A DNA stretch of 18,426 bases from JBCCRV01 sp047619315. GTDB taxonomy: Bacteria > Myxococcota_A > Polyangia > Polyangiales > Houyiibacteriaceae. Numbering within the stretch: the first letter of the stretch is position 1; every line of letters begins with the position of its first letter. The notes beneath the pieces are model-generated. The model was not told the origin of the DNA. It ran no database searches and saw only the letters and a program-made list of their open reading frames with translations. The position numbers and the translations under genes are program-made. Positions 6,845 through 15,473 of the stretch are shown here, in pieces. The DNA lies in assembly GCA_047619315.1 (NCBI GenBank), contig JBLHKB010000067.1, positions 1 through 18,426 on the forward strand. The letters are read 5' to 3'.

Positions 6845-8524
6845 TCAGCCAGCAGTACAGATGCCGGACTCTTCAGCCGTCGCACCTTCGCAGGTCTCGC
6901 CCGTGGGGCACTGCTCAGTCGTGGAGCAACCAGGGAAGCAAACGTTGACGTCCGTCAGGACATCTCCGCGACAACCCATGTTCTCGCCTTCGCAGAGGTT
7001 TGCGTCCGGCACGCCGGCTTCGTCGTCGCAGCGCTCAAGACAGAGACCAAATGGATCCTCGGCGGAGCCGAAGTTTCCACAGATGTTCTCACCGCCACAG
7101 ACGTTGGCCGTGGAAGCTGGGTCGAAGAACGGTGCGGTGCAGTCGTTGACGGTGCAGTAACCGAACTCGTCGAGAGGATCGAAGCGGATGCAACGAGCCT
7201 GACCGAAGGGGCCAAAGCATTCGTCAGCGGTGTCACAGACAGAGCCGACGTTCGGCTCCGTGACATCGTTGAAGGTGCTGGGGAGACAAACGCCATTGTT
7301 GGCGACGCCGTGTCCGCCAACGCCTTTCCAGAAACAGCCGTAGCTGTCACGGCATCCGCCGTTAGCCGTCGTTGGGTCGGTCCATGTGGCAGCGTCTTCT
7401 GGGTCAGCGCCGGCGCCAACTGTGCAGCCTTCGAGACAAGCCGTCACACCGAGGCCACGCTCCTGGCAAACGCCGTCGTTCGCACACTCGTTGCCAACAA
7501 CGTCACAGCCGAGCTTGATGCAGGATCCGCCGGTCCACGAGATGTCGCAGGTGCCATCGGAGGCCGCGCCGGTGATAGCAGCGGTGCACTGGTCGTTGTT
7601 GATGCAATCCACTTCGCTATCGGTGGTGCAGCTTCCGCCCTCTTCGATGCAGAATCCGCCGTCTTCGCAGTCGGCGTCGTCTGTGCAAGTGTCGCCGCCG
7701 GATGCGCCCGGTGTCGAAGGCTCGCCCGTGCACTCGTAGGTGTCGAGGTTGCAGATCGCCGCGGAATCCGTGTCGTAGACAAGGGCGTCGAAGTTGTTAG
7801 CCGAGTCGCCACATTGGGCTGGGGATGCGGTGCAAAGGTCCGGCGTCTGGATGCCCGCGATGCCGTTCGTGTCCCGACGTGCAACGCGACACTGGGTGTC
7901 CGTCGTGCAACCAACAGGAAGACAAACGCCGTCTGTGAGGGAGCAGCTGAAGTTGTCACGACAGCCGCCATTGTCGGTGAGGCTTGGCTCACAGTCACGA
8001 AGACACATCGTCACGCCGCCGAGGTCCGTACAGCTGCCGCAGTCGCCGCAGGCTGTCTCTTCGTCGTCGTCTGCGTCACAAGCTTCGGGTGTACCCGTCG
8101 TCTGAATGCCACGTGGGGTGCACATGCCGTCAACGAAGATGCTGCTTGGGTATGGGTCTTCGCCAGCTGGCGCGTCCGTGATGGGGTCGGTGCCGCCACC
8201 GGTGGTGAAGGCGCGCTCGGCCTCACAAACGAATCCAGCCTGGATGCAGCCACGATCGGGCGTGCACTCAACGTCGTAGTCGTCGCAGCTTGCTGCGGGT
8301 CCGGAATCGATGTCTGGACCGGCATCGGTCTCCACAGGGGGGCCGGTGTCTGGACCGGCATCGAACATGGTTCCTCCCGCGTCGAAGTTTCCGGCGTCAC
8401 CACCAGCCAACACGCAAGCCGTGCCGTCGGGGTTGGGCATAAAGCCCATTGGGCAGGACGAGTCGTCGTCTCCACAACCAAAAGCCAACATTGATACAAT
8501 ACTCAAGCCAATGAATCTCTTCAT
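6845..8524 (-). CDS. Cysteine-rich surface lipoprotein with three repeated modules
   Basis: The 559-residue product starts with a short type II signal peptide (MKRFIGLSIVSMLAFGC), giving a lipid-anchored Cys17 in the lipobox AFGC and an acidic mature start (GDDD). A low-complexity Asp/Ala/Gly/Pro linker at about 41-78 leads to an acidic, cysteine-rich body; I count 55 cysteines in the full protein. Three internal modules share the pattern CLxxC...GC-R...C...VC-[LF]-P at about 174-206, 363-414 and 495-533, and shorter CxxDxxC-type units fill the rest. This suggests a rod of small disulfide-bonded domains on the outer surface. Such proteins are common in Myxococcota, mostly without known function; adhesion or ligand binding is a guess. 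A strong GGAGG lies seven bases upstream of the ATG. A promoter candidate and a terminator flank it, so it appears to be monocistronic. Confidence 0.87.
   Translation of the reverse strand: MKRFIGLSIVSMLAFGCGDDDSSCPMGFMPNPDGTACVLAGGDAGNFDAGGTMFDAGPDTGPPVETDAGPDIDSGPAASCDDYDVECTPDRGCIQAGFVCEAERAFTTGGGTDPITDAPAGEDPYPSSIFVDGMCTPRGIQTTGTPEACDADDDEETACGDCGSCTDLGGVTMCLRDCEPSLTDNGGCRDNFSCSLTDGVCLPVGCTTDTQCRVARRDTNGIAGIQTPDLCTASPAQCGDSANNFDALVYDTDSAAICNLDTYECTGEPSTPGASGGDTCTDDADCEDGGFCIEEGGSCTTDSEVDCINNDQCTAAITGAASDGTCDISWTGGSCIKLGCDVVGNECANDGVCQERGLGVTACLEGCTVGAGADPEDAATWTDPTTANGGCRDSYGCFWKGVGGHGVANNGVCLPSTFNDVTEPNVGSVCDTADECFGPFGQARCIRFDPLDEFGYCTVNDCTAPFFDPASTANVCGGENICGNFGSAEDPFGLCLERCDDEAGVPDANLCEGENMGCRGDVLTDVNVCFPGCSTTEQCPTGETCEGATAEESGICTAG
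8311..8363. repeat. 17-bp direct repeat in the lipoprotein linker
   Basis: TGTCTGGACCGGCATCG occurs at 8311-8327 and again at 8347-8363, a period of 36 bases (12 codons, in frame). It encodes the repeated DAGPD units of the Asp/Gly/Pro linker after the lipid anchor and probably arose by slippage or short duplication. Confidence 0.85.
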
Positions 8525-8582
8525 TCTATATCCTCCAATTTATTCTTTCCACCGACCGCTAAACGTGGGGCAAAGGCCGCGA

Positions 8583-8611
8583 AACCTAGCTGTCGGCTCT
8601 TACAAGGTCAA
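8583..8611 (-). promoter_or_regulatory. Candidate sigma-70-type promoter of the cysteine-rich lipoprotein
   Basis: On the minus strand TTGACC (8606-8611) and TAGGTT (8583-8588) are separated by exactly 17 bases. The first matches five of six -35 bases; the second matches three of six -10 bases, including the key T-A and final T. The leader to the ATG at 8524 would be about 50 bases. Confidence 0.45.
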
Positions 8612-8696
8612 GGCACGGGACCTTCGGCGCAAGTCGGACGGCAATTTAGTGACTTTGGAGGCCTCTTCCGCCAATGGCGCTCGTCCTAAACACGGC

Positions 8697-9347
8697 CTAA
8701 TCTCGGGTGTGACCAAGCACGCGATGAAGCGCGGCCAGGTAGCCCTCGTGGGTCAAAACCCCTGCGTCAACCAGAGCGAGAAGCAAAGCCCGGTGTCGCT
8801 GAGCCATCGTAGCTTCGTCTTCGATGCGGTGAACGGGCTGAGTTGCAGACGCATTAAATAAGATCCCCTCGACGCGCTGGGTTGTTTCGGCCGCGATGGG
8901 TGACGGCGATTCTGGCACCGGAGCTGGACCATAGTGCCGCATCAGGCTCTCGCGAAGCTCGCCAAGGGGAGCCACAAGAGGCTCAATGTCTCGTCCCGTG
9001 ACATCTTTGATCGCCCGAAGTGCGGCGCGATCGAGGGGGTCCGCGAAAGCGACGGAGAGTCCCGCGCCGGTCGGGGCGATGGGGATCAGGAGGTGACGCC
9101 ACGCGAGGTCCGCGCCCACCAGCGGCAACACGGTGACGTCGAGTTCGCCCCGTCCGATCTCGATCACGACTGTACCCACCGCCGCGGCGAGCCTCTCCGC
9201 CAACGCATCTGGCTCGGCGAGACCACGCTCCACCAAGACCTGCACCAAGGCGACACCCTCATCCTGCGCGACGCGACGGGCCTCTTCGCAGTTCGCGGCA
9301 TCTCCGCCCAACTTGATGGCGTGGGTCGCGGCGTCTTCAGTGGCCAT
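8697..9347 (-). CDS. Free-standing GspE/MshE N-terminal (T2SSE_N) domain protein
   Basis: The 216-residue protein matches the N-terminal domain of type II secretion and type IV pilus ATPases: a helical part (ALVQVLVERGLAEPDALAERLAAAVG, about 33-58) followed by the characteristic beta-strand core LLIPIAPTGAGLSVAFADPLDRAALRAIKDVTGRDIEPLVA (about 85-125) and a helix ending LMRHYG. No Walker A or B motif follows, so it is not an ATPase; instead it has a Pro-rich linker and a second helical stretch of about 50 residues. In MshE this domain binds c-di-GMP, but I cannot confirm the nucleotide-contacting residues here. Only 13 bases separate its ATG from the ATG proposed for the divergent comEC, and the upstream ribosome binding site is weak (GTGAAG). 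The position next to comEC suggests, but does not show, a link to type IV pili or DNA uptake. Confidence 0.75.
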   Translation of the reverse strand: MATEDAATHAIKLGGDAANCEEARRVAQDEGVALVQVLVERGLAEPDALAERLAAAVGTVVIEIGRGELDVTVLPLVGADLAWRHLLIPIAPTGAGLSVAFADPLDRAALRAIKDVTGRDIEPLVAPLGELRESLMRHYGPAPVPESPSPIAAETTQRVEGILFNASATQPVHRIEDEATMAQRHRALLLALVDAGVLTHEGYLAALHRVLGHTRD

Positions 9348-9360
9348 GCTTCACTATAGT

Positions 9361-11766
9361 ATGGGGCGGGCGGGCTTCGCGACGCCTCTTTTCCGGCGGG
9401 CGCCGGCGTCCGCTGGCGTCAAAGGCCTAAAGAGCGGCTGGTCTGGGTGGTTTTTGAGTGTACTGCGACGGAACGAAGCGTGCGTGGGCCAAAGCGTGCT
9501 GATTTTCCTCGCCCTCTCCTTCTTCACCGGCCTGCTACTTCGGCAGGTACTCGATCTCGGTGCACCAAGCGCAGCCATTGGCGTCGGCCTCTGCCTATTG
9601 TGTCTCTACCTAGCGCACCTGGTTCGAGCGCGGTCTTGGGTCGTTGTGGTGAGCTTTGCGGGGCTCCTCGCCGGCGCATCCTTGCCTATCGGCGATGGGC
9701 AATCGATGGCGCCCGGCCTTCTACGAACCGATGCCAGGGTGGTGCGTCAGGCGGGAAGCGGTGCTGTGATCGAAGTACAGCGAGGCAGCTATGTCGGGGA
9801 CCCACGTCCTGCGCCTGCCGCTCGCGCTCGAGTGTGGGTGCGCGGCCTCGAAGCCCCAACGGGTGCGACCGTTCGCCTTCTTCTGCAGGTACGCACGCCC
9901 TCCCGCTTTAGTACGCCCTCGCCGCACGATCCGTGGCCTGTGCTCCGAGTTGATGGATTTGCACGTCTCCGGGCGCCCATCGAAGTGCTGCATGCGCCAG
10001 CGGGAAGCAGCGTGCTGCACGAGGCTCGAAGTGCCCTCGGCGCGCGTTTAGACGCGACGCTCTCTCCCAGCGCCGCACCGCTGGCCCGGGCTCTCTTGCT
10101 TGGCCAGGGCAGTGCCCTCGCGACAGAACAGCGCGATGCATTTCGGGGTGCGGGACTGAGTCATCTCTTGGCGGTCAGTGGCCTGCACGTAGGCCTCGTT
10201 GTCGCTGTCCTCTTCGCGATCTTTCGATGGCTCTTTCGGCGACGCCGCGATCCCGAACGTGCCGCGGCGCTTCACGTGATCCCAATGACGCTCGGGTTTG
10301 CGCTGATGGCAGGCGGAGCGCCCAGCGTGTGGCGGGCGTCGCTCATGGTGACGGCGGTCCTCGTCTGTCGTGCTCTGCGCCGACGACCCCGGGCCATTCC
10401 TGTCTTGGCTCTGTCGGCCCTGGTGTTTTCGATCCTCAACCCGGAGTCGGTGCTTCGGCCGGCGTTCCTGCTCTCCCTCGTGGCGACGTTGAGCATCGTG
10501 ACCGCAGACCTGCGGGGCGGCGCGCTGAGGAGTGCTGCCCGCGTGAGCGTACGGAGCACTCTCGCCACGCTGCCCTTGGTGCTCTGGTGTTTTGAAGGGC
10601 TTCCACTCCTTGGCGTGCTGGCGAATCTGGTGGTCGTGCCCGTCGCCGTATTTGCGCTGGTGCCCCTGGCGTTCGTGCACGCACTCGCTGCGGCTGTGGG
10701 CCTGTCGCACTTGAGCGCGCCGCTTTTTGAGCTCGCTTGCTCCGCTTGCACGGCCTTAAGCTCTCTCTTCGAGTCGACTTGGATTGTGCCGCCCCCCTCA
10801 AACCTTCAGGGAGTCATTCTTGCGCTGCTCTCGTTAGGGCTCCTTTGGGCAAAGTCCTGGCGGCGTGCAGTGCTCTTTGTCGCGATCGGATCCGTCGCTC
10901 TGATGAGCGCGGAAGCGTGGCTGCGGTACAGCGAACAGAAACCTGGCCGACTCCGGGTCACATTCGTCGATGTGGGCCAGGGGGATGGAGCCTTGGTGGA
11001 TCTGCCCAATGGTCAGCTACTGCTCATCGACGCCGCAGGCGGAACACCGGACGCTGGGCGCGAAGCGATGCTGCCCTTGCTTCGCGCCCGTCGACGCAGC
11101 CACGTGGACCTCGCGATCATCACGCATCCGCACCCGGATCACTATGGAGGGGTTGCCGCCATTGCGGATGCGATGCCCATCGACGAAGCATGGGCCAGCG
11201 GCCAAGGGTGGGATGAGGCGCCTCATGGACCCGCCGCCGCGCTTCTACGCCGACTACGCCGCGATGGAACGAATGTGCGCTTTCCGCCGGATTTCTGTGG
11301 TGAGGAGAAAAGGCTTGGCGAAGTACTTATCGAAGTGCGTTGGCCGTGTCCCCACTTTGACGCGGGCTTCGACGCCAACGACAATTCCATCGTCGTGCGG
11401 CTTCGGTATGGGCAGCGGAGCCTTCTGTTCACCGGCGATATCGAGCGCGAGGCGGAAGCGATCCTCGCGCATGAAGACCTGGGCGCGGAGCTTCTCAAAG
11501 TGCCGCATCACGGTTCGCGGACGTCGTCCACGGAGGCCTTCCTCGACGCCGTCGCGCCAGACTTTGCGGTGGCGAGCTGCGGGCGCTTCAACCCGTTCGG
11601 GCATCCCCACGCAGAAGTGGTCGCGCGCTATCGAAGACGCGAGATTCCCCTTTGGCGCACAGCGGACTTCGGTGGTGTCATCGTTCAGACCGATGGCGAA
11701 AGCTGGGAGGCGTTCAGCGCGGGGCAAGCACTTCGCTGGACGCCCGAACGAAGGGAGGCTTTTTAG
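9361..11766 (+). CDS. comEC: DNA internalisation channel protein ComEC/Rec2
   Basis: ComEC carries single-stranded DNA across the inner membrane during natural transformation. From the ATG at 9361 the product is 801 residues with the full three-part layout. Two or more N-terminal helices (about 44-110) precede an OB-like soluble segment (about 120-215). The multi-helix Competence domain (about 240-520) holds the signature FRGAGLSHLLAVSGLHVGL at 261-279. A C-terminal metallo-beta-lactamase domain (from about 530) has VDVGQGD, THPHPDH (588-594), NDNS (673-676), FTGDIE (690-695) and PHHGS (715-719), so the metal centre proposed to degrade the second DNA strand is intact. The frame stays open back to 9133, but that part is antisense to the divergent gene. 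Because no ribosome binding site precedes 9361, a GTG at 9484 just before the first helix is an alternative start. The stop overlaps that of the convergent lipoprotein gene. Confidence 0.93.
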   Translation: MGRAGFATPLFRRAPASAGVKGLKSGWSGWFLSVLRRNEACVGQSVLIFLALSFFTGLLLRQVLDLGAPSAAIGVGLCLLCLYLAHLVRARSWVVVVSFAGLLAGASLPIGDGQSMAPGLLRTDARVVRQAGSGAVIEVQRGSYVGDPRPAPAARARVWVRGLEAPTGATVRLLLQVRTPSRFSTPSPHDPWPVLRVDGFARLRAPIEVLHAPAGSSVLHEARSALGARLDATLSPSAAPLARALLLGQGSALATEQRDAFRGAGLSHLLAVSGLHVGLVVAVLFAIFRWLFRRRRDPERAAALHVIPMTLGFALMAGGAPSVWRASLMVTAVLVCRALRRRPRAIPVLALSALVFSILNPESVLRPAFLLSLVATLSIVTADLRGGALRSAARVSVRSTLATLPLVLWCFEGLPLLGVLANLVVVPVAVFALVPLAFVHALAAAVGLSHLSAPLFELACSACTALSSLFESTWIVPPPSNLQGVILALLSLGLLWAKSWRRAVLFVAIGSVALMSAEAWLRYSEQKPGRLRVTFVDVGQGDGALVDLPNGQLLLIDAAGGTPDAGREAMLPLLRARRRSHVDLAIITHPHPDHYGGVAAIADAMPIDEAWASGQGWDEAPHGPAAALLRRLRRDGTNVRFPPDFCGEEKRLGEVLIEVRWPCPHFDAGFDANDNSIVVRLRYGQRSLLFTGDIEREAEAILAHEDLGAELLKVPHHGSRTSSTEAFLDAVAPDFAVASCGRFNPFGHPHAEVVARYRRREIPLWRTADFGGVIVQTDGESWEAFSAGQALRWTPERREAF

Positions 11767-12242
11767 AAGGACACACAGCCCGCGAAGTGGAGCTCGCCGG
11801 TGAGAGTGGCCGCGTCGCCGGCTCCGCCGAGTCGGCCCAGTTCATCGCAGGTAAACTCGGCGGCAAAAACACCGTCGTCCTCGTCACGATAGAGCACATT
11901 CATGGAGCACTGCCCCTCGTAGGACATGCCATCCACGGAGACGCTGATCTCCGCACCGTCCGCGTTGGTCTCGACGTTGAACTGGGAGAGCCCGTCTCCC
12001 CCGCGTCCAGGTCGAATAATGCTGGCGACGACGGAGTCTCCGAAGTAACCGCAGCTCCCTGAGAAGACCTCTTGGTCGTAAGACGCCGGCGTGAGGTTGG
12101 TGATGTTGGGGAACGAAAAGACGTGGTCTGCGCCGTTCGCTCCGACCAACACCTCACCGCGCACGCTCAGCTCATCGCTGCCGCAAGCGACCTGAAGGAG
12201 CATCAGGGCAAGGAACGAGAGGCGGAAAGGCAGGCTAGTCAT
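11763..12242 (-). CDS. Small secreted lipoprotein of unknown function
   Basis: From the ATG at 12242 the product is 159 residues and opens with MTSLPFRLSFLALMLLQVAC, a textbook lipoprotein signal with Arg7, a hydrophobic core and the lipobox LQVAC (Cys20). The mature part is about 140 residues, predicted all-beta, with four further cysteines (SC-GYF, QC-SMN, TC-DEL, and GC near the end) that could form two disulfides, and an acidic patch YRDEDDG. No family is recognised. An in-frame ATG at 12266 would add eight residues in front of the signal peptide and is less likely; neither start has a good ribosome binding site. Its stop codon shares bases 11763-11766 (TTAG) with the stop of comEC on the other strand, so the two transcripts converge tail to tail. 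Confidence 0.72.
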   Translation of the reverse strand: MTSLPFRLSFLALMLLQVACGSDELSVRGEVLVGANGADHVFSFPNITNLTPASYDQEVFSGSCGYFGDSVVASIIRPGRGGDGLSQFNVETNADGAEISVSVDGMSYEGQCSMNVLYRDEDDGVFAAEFTCDELGRLGGAGDAATLTGELHFAGCVSF

Positions 12243-12356
12243 ACTCAAACTGTACTCAAGACTCATGCCAAGCGAAAGCGCCTACAAAACAAGCGTGACG
12301 TGCCCGAAAGTGAGGCGTTTCGTTCACACTTCCAGGGCGTTTCGGCTCAGTTCGAC

Positions 12357-12770
12357 TCAGCCCATCCAAACAGGGCCGAGGAACGCCATGACGATGTTGA
12401 TGAGGGCGCAGGCGAGAACGGCGAAAGAGAGGTTCCGAAGCGTGCCGGGCGACACGTCGGCTCCGGCAGCGGCCTTGCGCAGCTTGCCGCTAAGCACACC
12501 CGTCAGCGCGGCGGCGATGAGCGCCAGGGTGATCTTCATATGAACCCAGCCCGCAGACTTGTACGTGTCGAGGCCTACGAAGAACATCGTGAATCCGCCG
12601 ACAAACGCGAGGACCATCCCGGGCGTGGCGACGCGGAGAGAGGCGTGGCGCGCTGCCGCTAGAACACGTCGCTCGCCGGACGCGAACGCACCGACGAGGC
12701 CGACGGAGAGGACGCCGCCGATCCAAAGGGTCACACCGATGATATGTAGAACTCGAAGCCAGGGGAGCAT
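12357..12770 (-). CDS. Four-helix HemJ/CopD-like integral membrane protein
   Basis: The 137-residue protein has four predicted membrane helices at about 5-27, 48-68, 76-96 and 111-134. It resembles the HemJ/CopD/DUF2269 group: an LHIIGVTLWIGG start with His9, an RVATPGMVLAFVGGF second helix, and GWVHMKITLAL with His77 and Lys79. In HemJ-type protoporphyrinogen oxidases a helix-1 His and a helix-3 Lys of this kind are essential for heme synthesis, but the family is diverse, so the enzymatic assignment is only a possibility. AAGGA seven bases before the ATG is a good ribosome binding site. It is the third gene of a minus-strand operon after fumC and the acyltransferase, 27 bases behind the latter. 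Confidence 0.78.
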   Translation of the reverse strand: MLPWLRVLHIIGVTLWIGGVLSVGLVGAFASGERRVLAAARHASLRVATPGMVLAFVGGFTMFFVGLDTYKSAGWVHMKITLALIAAALTGVLSGKLRKAAAGADVSPGTLRNLSFAVLACALINIVMAFLGPVWMG

Positions 12771-12797
12771 GATCGTTTCCTTCTGAGGTCTGCGCTC

Positions 12798-13924
12798 TTA
12801 GAGCGTCTCCTCGTAGATTCGGTAGGTCTTGTACACTTTGCCGCGCATCGCCTTGATGCCCAGGTTGATCGCGCGGTTGTCTTCGAGGGTCCAGCTGAGC
12901 TCGGCCCACTCGTATCCGTGACGCATGCCGCGGTATGCGAGCTCGGCGTAGAGGGCCGTCGAGAGCGCGCCGTAGCGTTTTACCCCACGGAACTTCCGCT
13001 TGATGCCGAGCATCATCAGTCGGGCGCTCTTTGGCTTTTCAACCTTGAGACGCCAGAGCATCTTGGCCCAGCCAAAAGGAAAGAGCCGACCGTTCAAGTC
13101 ATGGGTCAACGCCGGCAGATTCGGCAAGCAGATGACCATCCCCGCGACCTCTCCATCGATCTCCGCGAAGAACGCGAGACGTGGGTCGATGATGAGCTTC
13201 ATGTCCTTGGCCACCTGGGCCACCTCGGCATCCGTGGTGGGGACGAAGCCCCAATTCTCAGCCCACGCGTCGTTGAAGATCTCGAGAACGAGGTCCAGCT
13301 CTTCGCGCATGCGAGAGGGGTCGACGCTGCGGAAGGTGACCTCCGGCAAAGCATTGATGGTGTCCCAGGCTCGCTTCGCACGTTTTGGGGGCTCGCCCGT
13401 GATGTACTTCCACGCGAGGAGGTCTTTGGCTTTTTCGAGGCCTGCGTTCTCGATGAGACGGTGTTGGTATTCACGATGATGCGGCATCGCAAGCGCTGGA
13501 GGCGTGTCGAAACCATCGACGAGAACGCCGGACTCTTCGTTGATGCAAAGCGAGAGAGGTCCTCGCATGGTCGTCATGCCTTTGGCACGCAGCCAGGCGC
13601 GGCAGGCATCGAGGAGCGCATCTGCGACCTCTTGGTCGTTGACGGTGTCGAAGAAACCAAAGAAGCCGGCGCCGTCGTCGTGAACCTTGAGGTGTTCTCG
13701 GTCGATGGTCGCCGACGCTCGACCGACGGCCCGACCGCGACGCTTCGCGATAAAGAGGCGTCCCTCGCCGTGGAGCCAGAAGGGGTTCTTTCCCGGTGTC
13801 AGGCGGTCGGTGACTTCCATGCGAAGCGGCGCAATGTAGGCGCGGTCCGTTGCGTAGATCGGCCCGGCCACGTCGATGAACTCTTTGACGCGCTGTCCCG
13901 GCGCGAAGTCCTCGACGACGACAC

Positions 13925-13928
<4 letters not shown>
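12798..13928 (-). CDS. GNAT-type acyltransferase with two acetyltransferase-like halves (YghO-like)
   Basis: The 376-residue cytosolic protein resembles a family related to E. coli YghO. The N-terminal half has RLFIAKRRGRAVGRASATID and GFFGFFDTVNDQEVADALLDACRAWLRAKG (about 57-117), the central strand and helix of a GNAT fold. RGPLSLCINEESGVLVDGF and a PHH-containing segment follow. The C-terminal half (about 195-376) has DPRLAFFAEIDGEVAGMVICLPN and ends with WAELSWTLEDNRAINLGIKAMRG, the last GNAT motif, in which the Asn follows the usual pattern. The acyl donor and acceptor are unknown. The start is GTG at 13928, which overlaps the fumC stop as GTGA (13925-13928), so translation is probably coupled to fumC. 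A four-helix membrane protein follows 27 bases downstream. Confidence 0.82.
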
Positions 13929-15331
<1,403 letters not shown>

Positions 15332-15473
15332 CCTCTTCGTCCTTTCGTGCCCACGCTCATTTGACGCCGACGCTCCCGGCAATACCGCGGGCGAGGTCTG
15401 GGGTCGAGGTTGTTCTGAGGGAAGCGGCGCGGCCTGGTTGCGGAGCGATGGGCGAGGGGGTCATACCAAGGTT

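Noticed and set aside
6839..8494. A 551-codon open frame on the plus strand, opposite the cysteine-rich lipoprotein gene
   Set aside because: It is a mirror of the Gly/Asp/Cys-rich codons of the real gene. It has no ribosome binding site and no recognisable domain, and it shows Ala/Val-rich monotony, while the minus-strand product has a lipobox and a strong GGAGG.
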